DNA of 64,000 nucleotides from Conexivisphaerales archaeon. GTDB taxonomy: Archaea; Thermoproteota; Nitrososphaeria; Conexivisphaerales; DTJL01. The position numbers were made by a program, and so were the translations under genes. Under the pieces are notes generated by a model. It saw only the letters and a program-made list of their open reading frames with translations. It was not told the origin of the DNA and did no database searches. The stretch spans positions 1-64,000 of the forward strand of contig JAVYTR010000009.1 in NCBI GenBank assembly GCA_038728585.1, given 5' to 3'. Numbering within the stretch: the first letter of the stretch is position 1; every line of letters begins with the position of its first letter. This document shows, piece after piece, positions 1 through 8,402 of this stretch.

Positions 1-2
1 CG

Positions 3-1232
3 AATCTGCTCAGCAAGGAATCTGTAAGAGAGCTGGCAAGAAAAGTGACAAAGAATGCAAAGGCATCTGTGAAAGGGTTCAGAAAGAGGGTTGGGCTGAG
101 CGAAGAAAAGGCATACAAGGCGAAGTGGGGAGCGGTGGAAAGGGAGCTTCTAGAAAATGTCGAGATAGCTACTATGATATCCTCTCTGAAGGAGATAGAG
201 AACGACCTTACAGCCTCCTTCGGGAAAGAAGCCTTACCTTTCAGACTGATGGCTCTTCACCTGTCAGCCGAGGAGAAATTCTATGCAAACACAGATGGCA
301 GCAGGATAGAAAGCAGAGTACCCAGGGTTGGTCTCTTCGCAATACTGACAGGTATCGAATCAGGTAATGTCGTTCAGAGGTTCGTCCAGACAGGAAGGTC
401 CGGAGGCTGGGAGGTCTTCGAGGAGGGCAGATTCAGGGAGAGGGTCAAGGAAGAGGCATCTACTGTGCTCAAGATACTGAAATCTGCTGAGAAATTCCAG
501 CCTGGCAAGTTCGATGTTATAGTCGGACCTGAGGTCGCTGGCATCATGACCCACGAATCTGTCGGTCATCCTGGAGAAGCTGACAGAATTCTTGGCAGGG
601 AGGGTGCCCAGGCAGGTGAATCATACCTTTCTTCATCGGATATTGGAAGGCAGGTCGGTAACGAAAACGCCACGATTATAGACGACCCAACCATACCAGG
701 CAGCTCCGGCTATTACCTTTATGACGACGAGGGTGTCAAAGCAAAGAAGAGAGTTCTCATCAGTAAGGGAAAGATAAACGAATTCCTGCACAACAGGGAG
801 ACTGCCAAGGAGTTGGGCCTTAACAGCAACGCTGCAGCGAGAGCGAACCAGTATTCCGTTGAGCCTATAGTCAGAATGGCCAACACATACGTGGAGCCAG
901 GCGATATGCAGTTTGAAGAGATGGTCAAGGAGGTGAAGGATGGGGTCATCATAAAGAACTTCATGGAATGGAACATAGATGACAAAAGGTTCAACCAGAG
1001 ATATGTAGGGCATGAAGCATACAGAATAATAAATGGAGAGATCAGAGGTATGGTAAGAAACCCGATCCTTGAAGTAACCACGCCAAGACTCTGGAGCAGC
1101 ATAGCTGCGAAGAGCAGGGACCTGATATTCGATTCTGCCACCTGTGGCAAAGGAGACCCATCTCAAGGGATTCCCGTATGGCATGGAGGTCCGTACATGC
1201 TGTTGAAGGATATGCATCTGGGGGCAAGGTGA
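3..1232 (+). CDS. tldD: TldD-family metallopeptidase (partial, N-terminus outside window)
   Basis: Zinc-dependent peptidase subunit of the TldD/TldE family, which degrades unfolded peptides and processes some ribosomal peptides. The metal-binding HExxxH motif is visible as HESVGH at 552-569. The frame is open to the left edge. The GTG at 45 is internal rather than a convincing start, because family members are about 450-480 residues and only about 410 are present. The stop overlaps the next gene (GTGA), so the two are translationally coupled, as expected for a heterodimer. Family assignment is secure. The substrate is unknown. Confidence 0.93.
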   Translation, partial: NLLSKESVRELARKVTKNAKASVKGFRKRVGLSEEKAYKAKWGAVERELLENVEIATMISSLKEIENDLTASFGKEALPFRLMALHLSAEEKFYANTDGSRIESRVPRVGLFAILTGIESGNVVQRFVQTGRSGGWEVFEEGRFRERVKEEASTVLKILKSAEKFQPGKFDVIVGPEVAGIMTHESVGHPGEADRILGREGAQAGESYLSSSDIGRQVGNENATIIDDPTIPGSSGYYLYDDEGVKAKKRVLISKGKINEFLHNRETAKELGLNSNAAARANQYSVEPIVRMANTYVEPGDMQFEEMVKEVKDGVIIKNFMEWNIDDKRFNQRYVGHEAYRIINGEIRGMVRNPILEVTTPRLWSSIAAKSRDLIFDSATCGKGDPSQGIPVWHGGPYMLLKDMHLGAR

Positions 1233-2581
1233 TTGGCTTGAGCATCGAAAAGAGCACCGAAGAAAAGATAGATGAACTTCTAGATTGGATATCTGGTAAG
1301 TGCAGACAGCTCAACGTAGAAACCTTCGACATACTGGGCTACAGCAGCATAGTCGGCCAAGTCAGATTCAGCAACAACAGCATAACAACAGTGAACTACG
1401 TCGCAAATACTGAGTCTATGCTTTATATGACAAAGGCAAGAAAGAGGATAATGGGTCTTATAACTTCCACAGAAAGGGATGCTGTGGAAAAGCTGGTTGA
1501 AAGGCTTTACACATCGATGGTAAACGGCTCGCCCGATTCAGAATTTGCTCCTCTTCCAAAGGGTCCTTTCTCCTACGTGAACCTTGTAACCTCAGACGAA
1601 GTTCTACAGCTCGAGAGTTCGGACCTTGCTTCGAGGGCTATAGATGCTGCGGTAACAGCTGGAGCAAAGAGGGTAGCAGGCTCGCTGCAGGGAGCTGTTG
1701 AAAGAATAAGGCTCCTCACAAGTAGCGGAGTTGATGCAAGTGATACCAAGTCAGAATACACTCTCAACATCAGAGCCTTTGTCGAAAAGGATGCAAGCGG
1801 ACACGGAATAGCTGTGTCACCCAGGCTGAAAGGTCTCGATGTTGAAGCTGCGGGAAGAACAGCAGGTGAGAATGCCAAGAAAGCTGTATCTCCCAAGCAG
1901 GTGGAGCAGGGCAAGTATACGGTTCTGATAGGCAGGACAGTCTTTGCTAACCTTACAGAGGCAGTAGGTTATTCTTCTTCAGCCTTCAGCATAGAGAGCG
2001 GTCTGTCATTCCTGCCTGAGAAGCTCGGTGAAGAGGCTGCCAACAGCTCTTTCAGCTTGGTTGACCATGGGCAGATTGAGGGAGGAGTCGGTTCAAGGAG
2101 GTTCGACGACGAAGGCCTGCCCACAAGGAAGAATACAATAATAGACAGAGGGATAATGAAGACTCATCTGCACAATTCAACGACTGCAATGAGGTGGAAG
2201 ACAACTTCCACAGCAAACGCTGGTCTCATAGAGCCTCATCCCTGGAACCTTGAGGTCTCTGCTGGCGACTCATCTCTGGATGAGATGATAAAGGAAACCA
2301 AAAGAGGAATATACATAACCAACAACTGGTACACAAGGTATCAGAATCACAAGCTAGGAGAATACAGCACACTCCCCAGGGACTATGCTGCATACATAGA
2401 GAACGGAGAGATAAAATACCCTGTTGCAGGCTTCAGGGTAAGTGATGCCATACCCAGGCAGCTGAAATCCTTAAGGCTGATAGGAAAGGAGAGGAGCTGG
2501 GTCAAGTGGTGGGAAGTGCATACTCCTGTCCTCTGCCCGGATGTGCTGGTCGATGAAGTAACAGTAACAAGGGCAACGTAG
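1229..2581 (+). CDS. tldE: TldE/PmbA-family peptidase subunit
   Basis: Partner subunit of TldD, about 450 residues, in the PmbA/TldE branch that lacks the HExxxH motif. The C-terminal half shows the family pattern around GLPTRKNTIIDRG and the NNWYTR segment. I place the start at GTG 1229, which overlaps the TGA of tldD and has a G-rich stretch just upstream. An in-frame start at 1178 would overlap tldD by 55 bases and is less likely, and TTG 1238 is also possible. In archaeal and bacterial homologues the TldD/TldE heterodimer holds the active site on TldD. Confidence 0.9.
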   Translation: MIGLSIEKSTEEKIDELLDWISGKCRQLNVETFDILGYSSIVGQVRFSNNSITTVNYVANTESMLYMTKARKRIMGLITSTERDAVEKLVERLYTSMVNGSPDSEFAPLPKGPFSYVNLVTSDEVLQLESSDLASRAIDAAVTAGAKRVAGSLQGAVERIRLLTSSGVDASDTKSEYTLNIRAFVEKDASGHGIAVSPRLKGLDVEAAGRTAGENAKKAVSPKQVEQGKYTVLIGRTVFANLTEAVGYSSSAFSIESGLSFLPEKLGEEAANSSFSLVDHGQIEGGVGSRRFDDEGLPTRKNTIIDRGIMKTHLHNSTTAMRWKTTSTANAGLIEPHPWNLEVSAGDSSLDEMIKETKRGIYITNNWYTRYQNHKLGEYSTLPRDYAAYIENGEIKYPVAGFRVSDAIPRQLKSLRLIGKERSWVKWWEVHTPVLCPDVLVDEVTVTRAT

Positions 2582-2603
2582 CATATCAGAAAGCGAAGAG
2601 CAG

Positions 2604-3581
2604 CTATGCAAAATGGCAGGCAACTTTGTGCCCCTTCACTTCTCTCAATTCCGGCTCCTTTGCAGCGCAGATGGATTCAGCAATCGGACACCTTGGGTGG
2701 AACCTGCAACCTGAAGGTGGGCTTATAGGGTTGGGTATCTCCCCTGCCGGGATCCTCTTGATCCTTCTGTTCTCCGGGTCAGGCACAGGGACTGCGTTCA
2801 GCAATGCTTGAGTGTAAGGATGCAAGGGAAGGCTGAAGACCTGCTGGACGCTTCCTTCTTCTACTATCTTACCTAGGTACATGACTGATACAGCATCACA
2901 CATATACTTCGCAACAGCCAGGTCATGTGTTATCATCAGCATAGTCAGTCCCAGTTCCTTCCTCAGGTCAACAAGCAGCTGCATTATCTGGGCCCTGACT
3001 GAGACATCTACCATGGCAACAGGTTCATCAGCAACAACATAGCTTGGGTTTGTTACGAGTGCTCTTGCGATGACTACTCTCTGTCTCTGCCCTCCGCTCA
3101 GCTGATGGGGGTATCTGTCGTAGAATGATTCTGCAGGAGAAAGCCCAACTTTTTCCAAGATTTCCCTTGCCCTTTCTCTTCTCTGCTGAGAGGATGGCCC
3201 ATCTCTTCTGTAGCGAAGCGGGTCAGCCACTTGCTCTCCGACCTTCATCTTCGGGTTGAGGGAAGATGTCGGGTCCTGGAATATGATTGCCATCTTTTCT
3301 CTAGTTTCTCTGAATTCATCTTCGTTCATCTCCCATACATCTCTGCCTTCAAAGTAGACTTTTCCAGAGGTGGGTTGAAGCAGCGCTGTTGTGAGTCTGC
3401 CTGTTGTGCTCTTGCCGCTCCCCGATTCCCCGACAAGACCGTGAATGCTTCCCTGCTTCACGGAGAAGCTGATTCCATCCACTGCCTTGACATATTGTTT
3501 GTTCCTGGAGAAGATCTGTTCTATGAAGCTCTTCTGAACGGGAAAGTACTTTTTCAGTTCAACAACTTCAAGATATGACAA
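2604..3581 (-). CDS. oppF: Oligopeptide ABC transporter ATPase, OppF/DppF type
   Basis: ATP-binding subunit of a peptide importer acting on the cytoplasmic face. It shows Walker A (GESGSGKST), the ABC signature (LSGGQRQR), a Walker B ending VVADEP, the H-loop (MITHD) and the C-terminal oligopeptide-transporter domain with CRFHPRCP. The D-loop region reads VAMVDVS rather than the usual SALDVS, a mild deviation. The TTG at 3581 has a GGTGA Shine-Dalgarno seven bases upstream. A GTG at 3608 is in frame but has no such site and overlaps the previous gene. Last gene of the importer operon. Confidence 0.9.
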   Translation of the reverse strand: MSYLEVVELKKYFPVQKSFIEQIFSRNKQYVKAVDGISFSVKQGSIHGLVGESGSGKSTTGRLTTALLQPTSGKVYFEGRDVWEMNEDEFRETREKMAIIFQDPTSSLNPKMKVGEQVADPLRYRRDGPSSQQRRERAREILEKVGLSPAESFYDRYPHQLSGGQRQRVVIARALVTNPSYVVADEPVAMVDVSVRAQIMQLLVDLRKELGLTMLMITHDLAVAKYMCDAVSVMYLGKIVEEGSVQQVFSLPLHPYTQALLNAVPVPDPENRRIKRIPAGEIPNPISPPSGCRFHPRCPIAESICAAKEPELREVKGHKVACHFA

Positions 3582-3597
3582 TCGGACTTCACCATAC

Positions 3598-4572
3598 CTA
3601 CCTCGCACTCTTGTCGAGCAGATGGCAGGCAGCGTAAGAATTTGCTGAAACCTCTTTCAGCTTCGGCACCTCAACCCTGCATCTGTCAAAAGCAAAAGGA
3701 CATCTCGGATGAAAAGGACAGCCTGAAGGGGGAGAGGTCAGGTCTGGAGGGTTACCAGGAATTGTCTTAAGCACCTGGTCATTCACGGCTATATTGGGTA
3801 TTGACTGAATCAGCATGGATGTATAAGGATGCATCGGATTTCTGAACAGATTTCTTGTTTCGGATATCTCAGCTATTCTGCCAGCATACATCACAGCCAC
3901 CCTGTCACAAACTTCTGCAACAATCCCCATGTTGTGTGTTATAAGTATCAGAGAGAGCTGATACTTCTCCTTCAATCTCCTCATCAATTCAAGTATCTGT
4001 GCCTCCACCATAACATCAAGAGATGTTGTAGGCTCATCTGCTATTATAAGCAGGGGTTCCAGAGCCAAAGCTAGAGCTATCATCACTCTCTGCCTCATCC
4101 CTCCGCTGAACTGATGTGGATATTCCTTCAGTCTTGAAGCACTGATACCAACGTCTGAAATCAGCCTTTCAGCCATCTTCCTTGCCTCCTCTCTTCCGAC
4201 CTTTGGCCTGTGCTCTGTTATGTATTCTATGAAATGCTCTTCTATGTTCTTAACGGGATTGAGCGATGTCATCGGATCCTGAAAGATCATGGCTATCTTC
4301 TCTCCTCTCAGCTTTCTGACCTCCTCTTCCTTCATCTGAAGCAAGTCGTTACCCTCGAATAGAATCCTGCCTGAGACTATTCTTCCAGGGGGCTGAATCA
4401 GTCTCATGATTGCGAGGCCGAGCGTCGACTTGCCGGACCCAGACTCTCCGACCAGGCCAAGGGTCTCCCCCTTTTTCAGATATATCGATACATCTTGCAC
4501 AGCCTTTGCTACCCCTCTCTCGCTTCTGTATTCCACGTTGAGACTTTCTATGCTCAGAAGTGTCTGCATCAA
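3598..4572 (-). CDS. oppD: Oligopeptide ABC transporter ATPase, OppD/DppD type
   Basis: Second ATPase of the peptide importer. Walker A GESGSGKSTLG, signature FSGGMRQRV, Walker B LIIADEPTTSLD and H-loop ITHN are intact. The C-terminal cysteine-containing oligopeptide domain (CPFHPRCPF) is present. The start is TTG at 4572 or the adjacent ATG at 4569. The GAGGTGA ribosome-binding site overlaps the stop codon of the upstream permease, so the two are coupled. OppD and OppF form the heterodimeric motor under the OppB/OppC pore. Confidence 0.92.
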   Translation of the reverse strand: MMQTLLSIESLNVEYRSERGVAKAVQDVSIYLKKGETLGLVGESGSGKSTLGLAIMRLIQPPGRIVSGRILFEGNDLLQMKEEEVRKLRGEKIAMIFQDPMTSLNPVKNIEEHFIEYITEHRPKVGREEARKMAERLISDVGISASRLKEYPHQFSGGMRQRVMIALALALEPLLIIADEPTTSLDVMVEAQILELMRRLKEKYQLSLILITHNMGIVAEVCDRVAVMYAGRIAEISETRNLFRNPMHPYTSMLIQSIPNIAVNDQVLKTIPGNPPDLTSPPSGCPFHPRCPFAFDRCRVEVPKLKEVSANSYAACHLLDKSAR

Positions 4573-4581
4573 ATCAATACT

Positions 4582-5487
4582 TCACCTCAGCTTTGGATTG
4601 CTCCTTTCTGCCATTCCCTCGCTGACAAGCGAAAAGCCTAGAGCCGAAAGAACTATCATCGTCCCTGAGAAGAATATATCCCACCAGAAACCCGAAGCAA
4701 GTCCCTGCCTGCCATAGGTCAGGTCGATACCCCAGTCTGGGAGAGTGACAGGTAGCCCAAGGCCTATGAAGTCAAGCCCAGCTGTTGTCAGTATCGAGTC
4801 TGCGAAGTTTATCGTTGCAACAACGATTACTGACGCTATTACGTTAGGCCATATGTATCTGAAAAGAACAGCTATCCTGCTCGCCCCTATCGACCTTGCA
4901 GCCTCCACATAAGGAAGCTCCTTGATAGTCAGAACCTGGCTTCTGATCACCCTGAAGTATGTTGGCACGTATACTACAGCAATTGCAAGTGCATCGTTTA
5001 TTACAGAGGGCCCGAAGATGCTTACTATCATGATTGCTAACACAAGGCTGGGAAATGCGTAAATGCTATCCATCACAAGTGACACAACTCTATCAACATA
5101 TCCTCCTGCATAAGGTGCAAACAGGCCTATCGGTATGCCTATAGCCATACATATTGCAACAGCAGTCACAGCTACTAGAAGTATAAATCTGCCTCCCCAT
5201 ATGATTCTGCTGAGCACATCTCTACCATAAAGGTCTGTCCCCATCGGGAACTGCTTGCTTGGTGGAGAATTGGGAGGCCCTATATCCAGCGCAGTAGGAT
5301 TGTGAGGAGATATGTAAGGAGCCAGAATAGACATGGCTGTTATGAAGGTTATGATTGCCAGGCCTGCCACTATGAAGCCCCGTCCACTGCCCTTTCCGAG
5401 AGAAGATGTCAGCGGCCTGAAAAGCAGACCTGCGAGTGAGAAGCTTCTCTTCAGGTCAAGGTGGCCATCTTCCTTCTCAGCTTGCAT
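4582..5487 (-). CDS. oppC: Oligopeptide ABC transporter permease, OppC/DppC type
   Basis: Inner-membrane permease of about 301 residues with an OppC-type N-terminal anchor, the conserved FPMGTDLYGRDVLSR segment and the cytoplasmic EAA loop (EAARSIGAS) that docks on the ATPase. The start ATG overlaps the upstream stop (TGATG). Five to six membrane segments are evident. Position between oppB and the ATPase genes is the standard order for this transporter class. Confidence 0.92.
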   Translation of the reverse strand: MQAEKEDGHLDLKRSFSLAGLLFRPLTSSLGKGSGRGFIVAGLAIITFITAMSILAPYISPHNPTALDIGPPNSPPSKQFPMGTDLYGRDVLSRIIWGGRFILLVAVTAVAICMAIGIPIGLFAPYAGGYVDRVVSLVMDSIYAFPSLVLAIMIVSIFGPSVINDALAIAVVYVPTYFRVIRSQVLTIKELPYVEAARSIGASRIAVLFRYIWPNVIASVIVVATINFADSILTTAGLDFIGLGLPVTLPDWGIDLTYGRQGLASGFWWDIFFSGTMIVLSALGFSLVSEGMAERSNPKLR

Positions 5488-6521
5488 CAGTACCTCACCC
5501 TGGGGTCCAGATATGCATAGAGTATATCGACTATGAGACTGACAAAAGAGATCAGTATAGCGAGAAACACAACTGTCCCCTGAATAGCGGTGTAATCCCG
5601 AAAGTTTATTCTGTCGACAAGATAGCTACCCAGGCCAAGTATGTTGAATTCTGTTTCTGTCAGTATTGCCCCGCTGAGTAATAGCGCAAACTGCAGTCCC
5701 ATTATGGTGATTATCGGCAGAAGTGCGTTTCTCAGTGCATAGGAGTAGACCACTGTGCTTTCTTTTAGCCCTCTGGCTCTGGCAGCAGTGACAAAGTCGC
5801 TTCTTATCGTCTCCATCATATTGGTCCTTGTCATTCTCACGAATACTCCAGATATAACAAGACCCAGGCTTAGAGATGGTAAGAGGAGATACTTGAGAGC
5901 AGTAAAGAATTCAGGCAGGTTTCCTGACAAAAGACTATCTATGGTATAGAGCCCTGTCTGAATGTGAATATTTCCTATGGTCAGTCCCGCTGGGATCATC
6001 CCTATATCTGTTCTCCCGCCAACAGGCAGCACTCCCAACCAGACACCGAATATTATCTGAAGTATCATCCCCAAGAAGAAGACTGGAAATGAATAGATGA
6101 ATATCCCGTACACCTTTATGGCCCCATCAGCTATGCTTCCTCTTCTTCTCGCTGCAAAGGATCCAAGCAGCACTCCTACTATTATCGCAACTATCGTTGA
6201 ATATATAGCAAGCTCGAGAGTGGCAGGGAAACGTGACATTATCTCAGGTCCGACCGGCTCAAACGTGCCTGCCATCGAGAGGCCCAGATTGCCGTGCAAA
6301 AGGTTCCAGACGTAATCTATATACTGCTGCCATATAGGCTTGTCAAGGCCAAGCATGTGCGTATACTGAGCTACGAGTGCTGGGTCTGCATTCTTTTCAA
6401 ACTTCAGCAGAACAGGATTGCCTGGCAGGATCCTCATCACGAAGAAGACTATAGTCAGAAGCAAGAAGACCATAGGTATGGTTAGGAGCACTCTGGTGAC
6501 TATGTAGGCGCGAAGACCCAT
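5487..6521 (-). CDS. oppB: Oligopeptide ABC transporter permease, OppB/DppB type
   Basis: First permease of the importer, 344 residues. It has an N-terminal transmembrane helix, an extracytoplasmic loop with the MLGLDKPIWQQY signature typical of OppB/DppB, further membrane helices and the EAA loop (TAARARGLKES). With OppC it forms the translocation pore. It lies about 50 bases after the binding-protein gene, consistent with one transcript. Confidence 0.92.
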   Translation of the reverse strand: MGLRAYIVTRVLLTIPMVFLLLTIVFFVMRILPGNPVLLKFEKNADPALVAQYTHMLGLDKPIWQQYIDYVWNLLHGNLGLSMAGTFEPVGPEIMSRFPATLELAIYSTIVAIIVGVLLGSFAARRRGSIADGAIKVYGIFIYSFPVFFLGMILQIIFGVWLGVLPVGGRTDIGMIPAGLTIGNIHIQTGLYTIDSLLSGNLPEFFTALKYLLLPSLSLGLVISGVFVRMTRTNMMETIRSDFVTAARARGLKESTVVYSYALRNALLPIITIMGLQFALLLSGAILTETEFNILGLGSYLVDRINFRDYTAIQGTVVFLAILISFVSLIVDILYAYLDPRVRY

Positions 6522-6570
6522 AAAAAAATCCCTTATGAGGAGGTTTTTACGTCTTTCTTTTCTGGCGAGG

Positions 6571-8220
6571 CTAAGTTGTAGCTGTTATGGTGTAGTACCT
6601 GAATATTGTCGTAGGGTCAAGTATTATTCCTGTTACGTGTGTAGTGCTGACTGCTATTGTTGTACCCTGGAATAATGGAACCAAAGGAGCATCCTGTGCA
6701 GTCAGCATCTGTATCTGTGAGTAGATCTGCTGAAGCTGAGCTGTGTTGGAAGTCTGTGCAGCCTGTTCTATCAGGTTAGTCATGTTCTGATTGACATAGT
6801 GACTGTGCAGGAAGCCTATTCCATCAGCAGGCAGAAACGGTGCAGTATAGTCATAAGGATCTATGAAGTCAGGATACCAGCCGTATATGTATACCTGCAA
6901 CTGGTCTGCTGAAGTGCTCTGCTTGTAATTGGACCAAGGTAAAGCTTGAAGCGTTACCTGCACTAAACCTGTCTTCTGCCATGCAGCCTGAAGCTGAGCA
7001 GCGATTCCGTCAGTAGATGCGTAATGCCCGGTTGGATAAGTCAGTGTAAATTTGAGCGGGTTGCTTGCACTGTAACCTGCCTGTTGAAGCAGTTTCACTG
7101 CATAAGAAATGTTGGTATCTCCGTAGACAGACTTGAAGGAATCGATGTGATAACTCATTCCTATTGGTATCATGCTGAAGAGTGGCACAGCCTGGCCATA
7201 GAAGACGCCTTGAGTTATGGCTGTCCTGTTTATCGCTGCAGCCAGTGCCTGCCTTACAAGCACGTTGTTGAAAGGTGGAGACTTCTCGTTGAAGACTACG
7301 TATTGTATAAACTGACCCGGACCTGTCCATACTTTAAAGCTGGGGTTGTTCTGATAGCTCGTTATGTCGCTTGCAGCCAGCTGCCTGTACGCTATGTCAA
7401 CCTGCCCGCTCTTCATTGCTAGGTTGAGCGATGTCGAGTCAGAGTAGAATCTGATAACTATATTCTTCGTCTTCGGATATCCGCCAGATGCATTCCAGTA
7501 GTTTGGATTAGCTGTGAGGTTCATCACTATATCCTTACCTGCTGTCCTGACCCATCCAGCAAGCATGTATGGGCCGAGGCCGTTTGGATTTTCTGTTGCT
7601 ACGTTGCCTGTATAGTTGACTATAGAGTGCATCGGTGCTACCTTCGGATTGACAGGATACATCGGGGTAAAAGCGACAAGAGCCAGAAATGCAGAGAACG
7701 GAATGTTCAGCTTGAACTGAACCTGATAGGGGCCTAGGACTGTTGTGCTGTTGATTATCGCGTCATAGCCGACACCAGCGAAGGGGCCTTCAGGCTCATC
7801 GATTGCAAACTGTCTATCTATGCTGTACTTGACCACAGAGGCGTTGAATGGAGTACCGTCAGCGAATTTGACACCCTGTCTGAGAGTGAACGTCCAAACC
7901 TTCTGGTCCGGTGAAACAGTCCAGGTTGTTGCCAGAGCTGGAACTATGTTCGTCGTGCCTGGGGCATAGTCTACGAGCCCATCGCCTATATTCTGAATTA
8001 TATTGATACCGAAGTAGTCATAGGCATCTGCCGGGTCGATGGTTGTCTGCACAGAATCAGTAGTTCCTACAACTATAGTATCCTTGGTACTGGTAACTGG
8101 CTTCTGACCAGATGTGGCGAAATAGATGGCCGCTGCTGCAGCTATCACTATTATCACTACAACAACGGCAACAACCGCGCCAGAAACAGCTCTATGTTTT
8201 ATGCTAAGTTTCCCTTTCAT
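6571..8220 (-). CDS. oppA: Oligopeptide ABC transporter substrate-binding protein (SBP family 5)
   Basis: Extracytoplasmic solute-binding protein of the peptide/nickel-binding family 5, about 549 residues. After a basic N-terminus there is one long hydrophobic helix of valines, isoleucines and alanines that acts as signal or membrane anchor. The mature part contains the family pattern around WTFTLRQGVKFADGTPF. I choose ATG 8220 over ATG 8244, because a TATA box centred at 8247 lies 27 nt upstream of 8220, which gives a leaderless transcript and a cleaner signal sequence. First gene of the importer operon. The substrate could be peptides or another small solute. Confidence 0.9.
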   Translation of the reverse strand: MKGKLSIKHRAVSGAVVAVVVVIIVIAAAAAIYFATSGQKPVTSTKDTIVVGTTDSVQTTIDPADAYDYFGINIIQNIGDGLVDYAPGTTNIVPALATTWTVSPDQKVWTFTLRQGVKFADGTPFNASVVKYSIDRQFAIDEPEGPFAGVGYDAIINSTTVLGPYQVQFKLNIPFSAFLALVAFTPMYPVNPKVAPMHSIVNYTGNVATENPNGLGPYMLAGWVRTAGKDIVMNLTANPNYWNASGGYPKTKNIVIRFYSDSTSLNLAMKSGQVDIAYRQLAASDITSYQNNPSFKVWTGPGQFIQYVVFNEKSPPFNNVLVRQALAAAINRTAITQGVFYGQAVPLFSMIPIGMSYHIDSFKSVYGDTNISYAVKLLQQAGYSASNPLKFTLTYPTGHYASTDGIAAQLQAAWQKTGLVQVTLQALPWSNYKQSTSADQLQVYIYGWYPDFIDPYDYTAPFLPADGIGFLHSHYVNQNMTNLIEQAAQTSNTAQLQQIYSQIQMLTAQDAPLVPLFQGTTIAVSTTHVTGIILDPTTIFRYYTITATT

Positions 8221-8240
8221 CACTTTTATATGGTTCAACT

Positions 8241-8252
8241 TCATATATAAGT
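8241..8252 (-). promoter_or_regulatory. TATA box for the oppA operon
   Basis: On the minus strand the sequence reads CTTATATATGA, with its centre 27 nt before ATG 8220. This spacing fits a leaderless archaeal transcript and overlaps the alternative upstream ATG. Confidence 0.6.
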
Positions 8253-8333
8253 ATATTGAATTTCAAACTTATTTTGTCTATTCGGCCTTATTTATAAGGG
8301 AAGAAGAATCTAAAAATTAAAACTCAGGGAAAG

Positions 8334-8343
8334 CTTATAAATC
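8334..8343 (+). promoter_or_regulatory. TATA box for the thermosome gene
   Basis: CTTATAAATC, centred about 25 nt before position 8363. It predicts a transcript starting at or next to a short upstream open frame and a leader of about 40 nt before the thermosome start. Confidence 0.6.
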
Positions 8344-8362
8344 TAATATATCAGGTGTGAAG

Positions 8363-8401
8363 ATGCATTATTCGCAAAGTGCAAAGGAGGAGTGGAGATA
8401 A
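8363..8401 (+). other. Short upstream open frame (12 codons) in the thermosome leader
   Basis: ATG at 8363 sits at the predicted transcription start and opens a 12-codon frame (MHYSQSAKEEWR) ending in TAA one base before the thermosome ATG. The frame contains the GGAGG ribosome-binding site of the thermosome gene. It could be a leaderless leader peptide coupling translation, or chance. No homology is claimed. Confidence 0.3.
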
Positions 8402-8402
8402 T